A stretch of DNA of 9,218 bases from Anaerolineales bacterium (GCA_024643945.1 JAHELX010000220.1:1-9218); one strand, 5' to 3'; shown: positions 1 to 4,760, counted from the first letter of the stretch. The notes: a model not told the origin generated them from the sequence alone. Program-made: numbers and translations.

Positions 1-10
1 TGGGAAAAGG

Positions 11-39
11 TTGTCGCTTTTCTCGATATACCGTATAAT
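11..39 (+). promoter_or_regulatory. sigma-70-type promoter of the Crp/Fnr regulator
   Basis: TTGTCG at 11-16 (4 of 6 consensus -35 bases) and a perfect TATAAT at 34-39 are separated by 17 bp. The predicted transcription start is near 46, giving a leader of about 30 nt before the ATG at 77. The promoter overlaps the upstream in-frame TTG at 11, so translation cannot begin there on this transcript. This supports the downstream start. Confidence 0.75.
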
Positions 40-63
40 GTCGTTCTGGGATCTAGCCTGTTT

Positions 64-70
64 GGGGGAG
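64..70 (+). promoter_or_regulatory. ribosome binding site deciding the Crp/Fnr start
   Basis: GGGGGAG lies 6 nt before the ATG at 77 and 3 nt before the adjacent ATG at 74. The 6-nt spacing favours 77. No comparable site precedes the in-frame TTG at 11. Confidence 0.65.
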
Positions 71-76
71 TGGATG

Positions 77-784
77 ATGCCCTCTGAGACTTCGTACCTT
101 TCGCCGATAACTCTCTTTTCAGAACTAACACCGGCTGAGCTAGATGTGATCGCGAAGCGGCTGAAACGGCAATTCTTTGCGGCCGGTGAGGTGATATTCG
201 AACAGGGCGAGCGAGGCGATGCCATGTTCATCATTCGCTCGGGACGCGTAAAAATCTACAGTCAGGGCGAAGGGGGCAAAGAATTGACATTGAATATGTA
301 TGGCGAAGGGGACTTCTTCGGTGAATTTTCTCTTATTGACGGTGAGCCTCGCTCGGCGAGCGCAGGAGCGATTGAAAGGACCGAGGCGTTGGTGTTGCGG
401 CGTCAGGATCTTATCGCTATTTTGAGCGAGCACGCGGAGATTGCCATCAGTCTGATGCGGGGGCTGGTGGCTCGCCTGCGCTATACGACTGAATATGCCG
501 AAGATCTGGCCTTCCTCAGCGTTTATGGCCGCGTCGCTACCAGGCTGATGGAGTTGATGGAACGGCATGGCGTGAAGAGTGACGCAGGCGTGGAGATTGG
601 TGTGCCGGTTACTGTCCCGCAATTGGCAGGACTGGCAGTCGCGCCACCCGAAATCGTCCAGCGTATTTTAGACTTCTATGAATTAGGGGGTATCCTGGGG
701 CGCGATGGCGATTATCTGACAATACGCGACCCGGCTACCCTGCGTGAGCGGGTGGAGAGATACCGACGTAAGCGATTGGCGTGA
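77..784 (+). CDS. Crp/Fnr-family transcriptional regulator
   Basis: This 235-aa protein is a cytoplasmic, probably dimeric transcription factor. Residues ~12-115 form a cyclic-nucleotide-binding beta-roll. The phosphate-binding cassette is recognisable as FGEFSLIDGEPRSASA (81-96), with the Glu (E83) and Arg (R92) that contact the ribose and phosphate in E. coli CRP, so nucleotide binding is plausible. A long dimer helix (~110-150) leads to a winged helix-turn-helix (~177-217). There is no cysteine, which argues against an Fnr-type iron-sulfur sensor. The turn and recognition helix read VAPPEIVQRIL, whereas this family usually has a SRETVSR-like sequence, so the DNA target may differ from the classical site. 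The start at 77 is chosen because the promoter overlaps the longer reading and a good ribosome binding site precedes 77. The methyltransferase follows after 35 bp. Family assignment is firm; ligand and targets are unknown. Confidence 0.9.
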   Translation: MPSETSYLSPITLFSELTPAELDVIAKRLKRQFFAAGEVIFEQGERGDAMFIIRSGRVKIYSQGEGGKELTLNMYGEGDFFGEFSLIDGEPRSASAGAIERTEALVLRRQDLIAILSEHAEIAISLMRGLVARLRYTTEYAEDLAFLSVYGRVATRLMELMERHGVKSDAGVEIGVPVTVPQLAGLAVAPPEIVQRILDFYELGGILGRDGDYLTIRDPATLRERVERYRRKRLA

Positions 785-789
785 GGATG

Positions 790-805
790 TGTTTCACGTG
801 AAACA
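790..805 (+). promoter_or_regulatory. parS: parS centromere-like site (ParB binding site)
   Basis: TGTTTCACGTGAAACA is a perfect 16-bp palindrome and equals the bacterial chromosomal parS consensus recognised by ParB through its CACGTG core and flanking arms. It lies in the 35-bp gap between the regulator and the methyltransferase, 5 nt after the stop codon and 2 nt before the next ribosome binding site. Chromosomal parS sites nucleate ParB spreading and recruit SMC and ParA, and most lie near oriC. An operator for a local regulator remains possible, but the full 16-bp identity makes parS the best call. No parA or parB gene is in view. Confidence 0.85.
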
Positions 806-807
806 TT

Positions 808-813
808 GGAGAG
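808..813 (+). promoter_or_regulatory. ribosome binding site deciding a TTG start
   Basis: GGAGAG lies 6 nt before TTG at 820. No ATG or GTG nearby gives the methyltransferase reading frame, so this site fixes a TTG start for the gene. Confidence 0.65.
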
Positions 814-819
814 CTTCTA

Positions 820-1707
820 TTGGCGAAAATCTGTGACTACGAAGGCAGCCGCTATCGACAGGAGTTTTGGGAAGGGCAAGGGCGCGAGTACGAGGATTGG
901 GTTGAGCGTATTGCGCTGCGTGCCTTGCTTCCTCCGGACGGCAATACACTGGTCGAAATCGGTGCTGGTTACGGACGCTTGGCCAGCCTCTATGAAGGCT
1001 ATCGGCAAGTAGTGTTGCTCGACTACGCCCGGTCGCAACTGGAAGAGGCGCAACGTTATCTCCCCCATCCCGAGCGCTACACCTTCGTCGTCGCCGACGT
1101 GTATTGTTTGCCTTTTGTCGATAACCTGTTTGACGCGCTGACAATGGTACGCGTGCTGCATCACCTGGCCGACGTGCCTTGTGCTCTGGCTGAGTTGCAG
1201 CGCGTGATGCGTCCGGAAGGAGTTGCCGTCCTGGAACATGCCAGCAAACGGCACCTCAAATCTGTTGTTCGCTGGCTGTTGCGCCGTCAGACGTGGAATC
1301 CCTTCGATCCGCAGCCAATTGAATTTGTGGAACTTAACTTTGACTTTCACCCCCATTGGGTGCGGCAGCAATTGACCATCGCCGGCTTTCGGACCGAGGC
1401 GACGCGCAGCGTCTCGCACTTCCGCATCCCTCTGCTCAAGAAACTGGTCCCTCCCCGCTGGTTGGCAACCCTGGATGGCATGGCTCAGCCCACCGGTCAG
1501 TGGTGGCAGCTCACTCCGAGCGTCTTCGTGCGCGCCCGTGCTCAAAAACCCACCGTTGAACCGCCGGAGACCTTCTTCGCTTGCCCCATTTGTCGTAGCA
1601 CCAACCTTCTGCCCCAGGCAAAAGCCCTGGTCTGTAGTGACTGCGGTCGCCATTGGCGCACAGAGGGCGGGATCTACGATTTCAAAAATCCTCTCTTTTC
1701 CCCCTAG
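820..1707 (+). CDS. class I SAM-dependent methyltransferase with C-terminal Trm112-like zinc ribbon
   Basis: This 295-aa protein begins at TTG. Residues ~40-145 carry a Rossmann-type methyltransferase core: motif I LVEIGAGYGR (44-53) binds S-adenosylmethionine, an acidic end of strand 2 follows (LLDYA, D68), then VADVYCLPF (91-99) and FDALTMVRVLHHL (104-116), then RPEGVAVLEH (131-140). This is the Methyltransf_11 type. Residues ~145-235 are a less recognisable substrate-side region. The C terminus has C-x2-C at 255/258 and C-x2-C at 272/275 followed by GGIYDF, the pattern of Trm112-like zinc ribbons often found attached to or near methyltransferases. The substrate cannot be read from the sequence and could be RNA, protein or a small molecule. 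The gene follows the Crp/Fnr regulator by 35 bp and may be co-transcribed with it. No separate promoter is visible, and the parS-like palindrome occupies most of the gap. Confidence 0.85.
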   Translation: MAKICDYEGSRYRQEFWEGQGREYEDWVERIALRALLPPDGNTLVEIGAGYGRLASLYEGYRQVVLLDYARSQLEEAQRYLPHPERYTFVVADVYCLPFVDNLFDALTMVRVLHHLADVPCALAELQRVMRPEGVAVLEHASKRHLKSVVRWLLRRQTWNPFDPQPIEFVELNFDFHPHWVRQQLTIAGFRTEATRSVSHFRIPLLKKLVPPRWLATLDGMAQPTGQWWQLTPSVFVRARAQKPTVEPPETFFACPICRSTNLLPQAKALVCSDCGRHWRTEGGIYDFKNPLFSP

Positions 1708-1774
1708 TGGCCTACCGCGTTAGTCCTGACGAGCCAAGCATAGCCTTCATAGAGAGCTTTATCTTACCCAAATC

Positions 1775-1802
1775 TGTGACGAGGTATTAGTACTAACTCA
1801 CC
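1775..1802 (+). promoter_or_regulatory. possible operator upstream of the anchored-protein promoter
   Basis: The stretch contains TGTGA (1775-1779), the 10-bp palindrome TTAGTACTAA (1787-1796) and ACTCAC (1796-1801). ACCCAA (1766-1771) and TTGGGT (1809-1814) flank it as a further inverted repeat, just upstream of the -35 at 1816. It also resembles 4685-4712. No known regulator motif was matched, so this is a weak call. Confidence 0.25.
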
Positions 1803-1815
1803 ATAAAATTGGGTC

Positions 1816-1844
1816 TTGTCAAAACATAAGAATTATGTTATGAT
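1816..1844 (+). promoter_or_regulatory. strong sigma-70-type promoter of the surface-protein gene
   Basis: TTGTCA at 1816-1821 and TATGAT at 1839-1844 each match consensus in 5 of 6 bases and are separated by 17 bp. The expected transcription start is near 1851, which leaves an untranslated leader of about 107 nt before the ATG at 1958. The surrounding sequence is AT-rich compared with the flanking genes. Confidence 0.75.
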
Positions 1845-1850
1845 AACTGT

Positions 1851-1957
1851 GTCTACTTTTGCCACAAGCTGTCTTAGACAAAAGCCACATATCAAATGTC
1901 AGATACGTTTGCGTTAGCACCATTTGATGTTTGTGCTTGTGTGGAAGGAGGTTCCCC
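1851..1957 (+). promoter_or_regulatory. structured 5' leader of the surface-protein mRNA
   Basis: The leader holds several inverted repeats: CTTTTG (1856-1861) with CAAAAG (1879-1884), the short palindrome TGTCTTAGACA (1870-1880), and ATCAAATG (1891-1898) with CATTTGAT (1921-1928). The last would form an 8-bp stem 16 nt before the Shine-Dalgarno sequence. I recognise no known riboswitch class. It may affect mRNA stability or ribosome access. Confidence 0.3.
1945..1952 (+). promoter_or_regulatory. near-perfect Shine-Dalgarno sequence
   Basis: AAGGAGGT ends 5 nt before the ATG at 1958. It sets the start of the surface-protein gene there and excludes the in-frame TTG at 1931, which lies upstream of it. 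Confidence 0.85.
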
Positions 1958-2920
1958 ATGGACTTTTGGACTAAGAAGCGAAGCCGGCAACTCGTCGCTC
2001 TGATCCTGATGACATCTGTGCTCGCTTTGAGTGGCGTGTTGGTGGCTTATGCTGACACAACAGATACACATCCATCGGCGGCTGTACTTGTTCAGGCTCC
2101 CTTGCTCGACGGCGCAGATATGTGGGTGGGTACGACCCCTACGGCCACCATTACCGCTACTGTCCCATCGCCGACTCTTACTCCTACACCCATTCCTGCC
2201 ACTAACCTCATCACGAACGGTGGCTTCGAGGACGGCTTTGTGGAGGGGGTGGGCGTGGCGGTCGATTGGGGAAATTTTGCCAGTGGTGATGTTTTCGCAG
2301 GCTGGTATGATGATACCTGGTCAAAAGTCGTGTACGAAGGAAAGCACGCCCAGCTTTTGGAGCTCAGGGCCGCAACGCAGCCCAATCGCTACGTGGGCAT
2401 CTATCAGACAGTGAGTGTAGTGCCCAATGCTGATTATGCCCTTACTTTGCATGGCCTGGTGCGCTCCGACGAGGGATCGGTTGAGGCGTCAAACTATGGC
2501 TATCGCATGCAATATGGTATTGACTACACGGGAGGCACCAACTGGGAGTCGACGAATATCCAGTGGATTGAGCTCCCGTGGGATGAACAACCGCGAGAAG
2601 ACTTGACCGGGCAAAACGTCTATCATATTGACACGTACACCGCCACCATCAAAACCGAAACCGATAAGCTCACCCTCTTCATTCGAGGCTTGAAGAAGTG
2701 GTCTGACGAAAACGAGGGCAATTACGACGTTGACGGCGTGAGTCTGGTGGGGCCGTACCACCCAGGCGTTCAGCCAACGACAACACCTGTGCCTGGAATG
2801 CCTGAAACCGGCAACGCATTCGGGTTCCTCGAAAATAGTATGTTGGTGGTCTCCAGTGCTGCGTTGCTTGTCGTCCTGGTGGGTGGCGCAGTCTGGGGGC
2901 TGTCTCGGCGCCGGGCATAA
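1958..2920 (+). CDS. secreted carbohydrate-binding-like protein with LPXTG-like sorting signal
   Basis: The 320-aa protein has a signal peptide: positive residues at 6-10, a hydrophobic core at 11-30, and AYA followed by D33 as the likely cleavage site. Residues ~59-82 are a Thr/Pro-rich linker typical of Chloroflexota secreted proteins. Residues ~83-266 resemble a galactose-binding-like jelly roll of CBM4/9 type, starting NLITNGGFEDGF and ending NYDVDGVSLVGP; the ligand is unknown. A second Pro/Thr linker (~267-280) precedes MPETG (281-285), a hydrophobic segment (~294-315) and a C-terminal RRRA. This is the three-part architecture of a sortase substrate, with Met in place of the first Leu, so covalent attachment to the cell surface is likely. 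No sortase gene is in the window. The product should be well expressed, since the promoter, Shine-Dalgarno sequence and downstream hairpin are all strong. It could instead be a simple C-terminally membrane-anchored protein. Confidence 0.8.
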   Translation: MDFWTKKRSRQLVALILMTSVLALSGVLVAYADTTDTHPSAAVLVQAPLLDGADMWVGTTPTATITATVPSPTLTPTPIPATNLITNGGFEDGFVEGVGVAVDWGNFASGDVFAGWYDDTWSKVVYEGKHAQLLELRAATQPNRYVGIYQTVSVVPNADYALTLHGLVRSDEGSVEASNYGYRMQYGIDYTGGTNWESTNIQWIELPWDEQPREDLTGQNVYHIDTYTATIKTETDKLTLFIRGLKKWSDENEGNYDVDGVSLVGPYHPGVQPTTTPVPGMPETGNAFGFLENSMLVVSSAALLVVLVGGAVWGLSRRRA

Positions 2921-2943
2921 CGCCGACTTGAGTAGCATAGATG

Positions 2944-2985
2944 AAGAGGTTTCACCCCGCGGCGTGCCGCGGGGTGAAACCTCTT
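2944..2985 (+). terminator. long GC-rich hairpin, probable terminator
   Basis: Arms of 20 nt (2944-2963 and 2966-2985) are exact reverse complements around a central GT, in practice a 19-bp stem with a 4-nt loop. It begins 23 nt after the stop codon of the surface-protein gene. The bases after it (TGTCTTTC) are only moderately T-rich, so the fold is certain but termination is an inference. It could also protect the mRNA 3' end or belong to a dispersed hairpin repeat family. Confidence 0.65.
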
Positions 2986-3022
2986 GTCTTTCACCTAAGT
3001 TGAAGGCTGCGAGTCAAGAACA

Positions 3023-3301
3023 GTGAGCAACTTTCTAACCCAACTGATGGCCATCATCGAGGATCGCAAACTCAATCCAAAAGCGGGCTCGTATACCAAC
3101 GCTTTGTTAGATGATCCGGTCAGAGCCGCGCAAAAAGTGGGCGAGGAGGCAACTGAGGTTGTGGTGGCAGCACTGGCCCAATCGAACCAGCGGCTGGTGG
3201 CCGAGATGGCTGACCTGGTATATCATAGCCTGGTGCTTCTCGCCGCCCACGACCTGTCGTGGACGGATGTGGTGGCGGAGTTAGAAAGGCGGCATAAGTG
3301 A
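3023..3301 (+). CDS. hisE: phosphoribosyl-ATP pyrophosphatase
   Basis: The 92-aa product is the full length of a stand-alone HisE. It removes pyrophosphate from phosphoribosyl-ATP, the second step of histidine biosynthesis, in the cytoplasm. Visible family signatures are NPKAGSYTNALL (18-29), KVGEEATEVVVAA (38-50) and AEMADLVYHSLVLL (60-73). The Glu and Asp residues of the latter two form the metal site of this all-alpha, MazG-like fold. The gene begins with GTG at 3023; the N-terminal residues before the next ATG (3047) align with the usual HisE start, which supports GTG although the ribosome binding site is weak. There is no HisI domain and no other histidine gene beside it. No promoter is evident after the hairpin at 2944-2985, so it may depend on read-through. 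Confidence 0.92.
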   Translation: MSNFLTQLMAIIEDRKLNPKAGSYTNALLDDPVRAAQKVGEEATEVVVAALAQSNQRLVAEMADLVYHSLVLLAAHDLSWTDVVAELERRHK

Positions 3302-3428
3302 CCGTTCTTGTTTGGACGACAGCATCGGTGGGCGCCATCGCGTTAGGCCATGTAGTCTTATATCATGCACACCTATCGATCATTCGCCGCTTCTGATTTA
3401 CGTTTCTATCCCTTGCCAGAGCATCAAC

Positions 3429-3743
3429 TCAGGTGGGCTTCAAGAACTGGAATCCACTCCGAAAAGGGACTATCTGCCGTTGATAATCGGTCACATACTG
3501 TCCCAGCTTGAGCTCCATTTCACGCCATTGCTCTCGATCGAGAATTTGTTCCAAGACCGAGTAGCTCTCAGCAACCAGCCCAATGAGTCGCTGTGGATAG
3601 TTTCCCCAGGCAGTATGCCAACCCTCGACCATTACTAATCCCATACCCTGTGCCGCTGGAAGGAACTCCCCCATCATAAAGCGATAGTATATCTCTTCCT
3701 GGGCTGGCTTTATATTGTAAGCGATAAGTAATTTGACTGGCAT
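3429..3743 (-). CDS. small uncharacterised protein, possibly dimeric alpha/beta-barrel (ferredoxin-like)
   Basis: The 104-aa protein starts at ATG (complement of 3741-3743) with GGAG 8 nt upstream. It starts with a beta-strand-like KLLIAYNIKP, then an amphipathic helix with Tyr/Phe (EEIYYRFMMGEFLPAAQ), a strand (LVMVEGWHT), WGNYPQRLIGLVAE and a second helix region (EQWREMELKLGQYV). This beta-alpha-beta-beta-alpha order and the NYPQ-type segment suggest an antibiotic-biosynthesis-monooxygenase / NIPSNAP-like dimeric barrel, but I cannot name the family firmly and infer no reaction. No signal peptide or membrane segment is seen. It is divergent from the DUF2007 gene with a 90-bp gap. I could not identify its promoter. 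Confidence 0.6.
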   Translation of the reverse strand: MPVKLLIAYNIKPAQEEIYYRFMMGEFLPAAQGMGLVMVEGWHTAWGNYPQRLIGLVAESYSVLEQILDREQWREMELKLGQYVTDYQRQIVPFRSGFQFLKPT

Positions 3744-3759
3744 CGAACTTTCTCCAAGT

Positions 3760-3787
3760 TTGCTTCAAGTCAGATTTGAGGTACAAT
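3760..3787 (+). promoter_or_regulatory. probable promoter of the DUF2007 gene
   Basis: TTGCTT at 3760-3765 and TACAAT at 3782-3787 (5 of 6) are spaced by 16 bp, with a predicted start near 3794. The -10 box overlaps the in-frame ATG at 3786, which excludes that codon as the translation start on this transcript. Confidence 0.5.
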
Positions 3788-3818
3788 GGCACAGGTGGCG
3801 TATGCTACCGAGCGCAAT

Positions 3819-3825
3819 GAAGGAG
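3819..3825 (+). promoter_or_regulatory. ribosome binding site deciding the DUF2007 start
   Basis: GAAGGAG lies 8 nt before the ATG at 3834. The upstream in-frame ATG at 3786 has no such site. Confidence 0.7.
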
Positions 3826-3833
3826 TGTTGACT

Positions 3834-4109
3834 ATGTTTTCAGGCCGAAAAAAGTGGAGCAAACATCCTGGGTTGATAGAAGTTTACGTCGCATCGGGCC
3901 TTTTGCAAGCAGAGATTGTCAAGGGCAAGCTGGAAACCAATGACATTCCGGTTTTGCTGGAGTATGAGAGCCTGGGGCCTGTAATGGGCCTCACCCTCAA
4001 CGGCTTGGGCCAGGTTCGGGTATTGGTGCGTGAAGACAAAGCCGAGATAGCTCGCGCCTTGCTCGAAGAAACTGAAGCGAACAGCGACGACTCCCCCGTT
4101 GACGAATAG
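3834..4109 (+). CDS. DUF2007 family protein (putative signal-transducing protein)
   Basis: The 91-aa protein matches the DUF2007 family, small cytoplasmic proteins of unknown function with a ferredoxin-like fold. The typical pattern is visible: a first strand with IEVYVASGLLQAEIVKGKLE (15-34), the helix that the family uses in the form xAxxxLExxGI, then IPVLLEYES (38-46), LNGLGQVRVLVRED (55-68) and a final helix KAEIARALLEE. The acidic tail (~79-91) is probably disordered. The proposed link of the family to signalling is old and unproven. The start at 3834 follows from the promoter and ribosome binding site. The gene converges with the DUF350 gene after a 38-bp gap in which I see no clear terminator. 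Confidence 0.85.
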   Translation: MFSGRKKWSKHPGLIEVYVASGLLQAEIVKGKLETNDIPVLLEYESLGPVMGLTLNGLGQVRVLVREDKAEIARALLEETEANSDDSPVDE

Positions 4110-4147
4110 TGCGTGAGGTGTTGGCTTTTGTACTGCTCGCCGCTTAA

Positions 4148-4636
4148 CTACAGAATATAAGCTATGAACCAGGCTATGATCTGCTCGATAGCCTTAGACA
4201 TAAGCGACGACACAGCTAAGATCACCCCTACCATGACCGCTGCTACGGCCATATTACCTTGCTGCAACTCTGCTAATTCGTCAATTTGGCCAGTGAGCCG
4301 ATCAAATAGTCCAACGGCAAAAATAATAGCCGACAACGCCAGCACCAGCCCTACTAAAATGCTTATAGCCTCAATAAACAAAGCAAAGACGGGGTAGAGC
4401 CTGGTGCCCGTGTCGGCCATCGGAGGAACCGTGAGGGCTGGCCGGAGAATCAACGCAATTCCCAGGATAATACTCCCCAACACAAGCCCCATAGCAGCAT
4501 TGCCCTGGCGCAGTTCGGCCCATTCGTCCAGTTCGCGGGTAGCCCGGTTAAACAGCAAAAGACCCAAATACGAGGCGACGGCCGCCAGGATCACGGCAAC
4601 GACAATTTGTGCCACGCTAACCAGAAGTTGCCCCAT
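4148..4636 (-). CDS. membrane protein with two tandem DUF350 units
   Basis: The 162-aa integral membrane protein has four predicted hydrophobic segments (~7-29, ~48-66, ~84-110, ~128-147). It is an internal duplication: NRATRELDEWAELRQGN (30-46) plus the following helix corresponds to DRLTGQIDELAELQQGN (112-128) plus its helix. The (N/D)R-T-xx-(L/I)DE-x-AEL-x-QGN motif is the hallmark of DUF350, whose members typically carry one or two such units. Function is unknown; family members occur beside stress-response and ion-homeostasis genes. The start at 4636 is chosen because AAGGGAG (complement of 4644-4650) precedes it by 7 nt, and because the longer reading to 4711 would place a 13-bp hairpin inside the coding sequence. 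The gene is transcribed from an unusually strong promoter (see 4731-4760) and stands alone. Confidence 0.85.
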   Translation of the reverse strand: MGQLLVSVAQIVVAVILAAVASYLGLLLFNRATRELDEWAELRQGNAAMGLVLGSIILGIALILRPALTVPPMADTGTRLYPVFALFIEAISILVGLVLALSAIIFAVGLFDRLTGQIDELAELQQGNMAVAAVMVGVILAVSSLMSKAIEQIIAWFIAYIL

Positions 4637-4643
4637 GGTTTCT

Positions 4644-4650
4644 CTCCCTT
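4644..4650 (-). promoter_or_regulatory. ribosome binding site deciding the DUF350 start
   Basis: On the minus strand AAGGGAG lies here, 7 nt before the ATG at 4636. No equivalent precedes the in-frame ATG at 4711. Confidence 0.65.
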
Positions 4651-4678
4651 CAGGAATCACATCGCTGTTGTCTGCCAG

Positions 4679-4718
4679 GGCTTTTGTGAGTGGGTAATAG
4701 TCTCGACTCACAAAAGCC
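4679..4718 (-). promoter_or_regulatory. 13-bp hairpin at the 5' end of the DUF350 mRNA
   Basis: GGCTTTTGTGAGT (4679-4691) and ACTCACAAAAGCC (4706-4718) are exact reverse complements around a 14-nt loop. The hairpin starts about 6 nt after the predicted transcription start (near 4724). No U-run follows it on the minus strand, so it is not a standard terminator. A stabilising 5' stem-loop, a protein-binding hairpin or an operator are the likelier roles. Confidence 0.55.
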
Positions 4719-4720
4719 AG

Positions 4721-4740
4721 GTGCTACACGATTATAGCAC
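4721..4740. promoter_or_regulatory. dyad covering the -10 and start of the DUF350 promoter, possible operator
   Basis: GTGCTA (4721-4726) and TAGCAC (4735-4740) are reverse complements separated by 8 bp. The dyad spans the -10 hexamer (4731-4736) and the predicted start site, a usual position for a repressor. It could also be chance, as the arms are only 6 bp. Confidence 0.4.
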
Positions 4741-4760
4741 GTCGTCTGTGCCCATGTCAA
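4731..4760 (-). promoter_or_regulatory. perfect-consensus sigma-70 promoter of the DUF350 gene
   Basis: Read on the minus strand, TTGACA (complement of 4755-4760) and TATAAT (complement of 4731-4736) both match the consensus in all six bases, with an 18-bp spacer. The predicted transcription start is near 4724, about 88 nt upstream of the ATG. This is the best promoter in the window. Confidence 0.85.

Noticed and set aside
140..622. 160-codon minus-strand open frame inside the Crp/Fnr gene
   Set aside because: It is antisense to a well-supported regulator and shows no family motif or promoter.
817..1653. Long open frame of 278 codons on the minus strand inside the methyltransferase gene
   Set aside because: It is fully antisense to a gene with clear methyltransferase and zinc-ribbon motifs, has no recognisable domain, and has low-complexity composition typical of a shadow frame.
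2949..2980. parS half-sites GTTTCAC and GTGAAAC in the arms of the long hairpin
   Set aside because: ParB needs the halves joined as CACGTG; here 18 bp separate them. The likeness is most simply explained by chance within a longer palindrome.
4686..4711. CRP-like TGTGA ... TCACA pair in the DUF350 leader
   Set aside because: The halves are separated by 18 bp instead of 6, so this is not a classical CRP site. The halves belong to a 13-bp hairpin.
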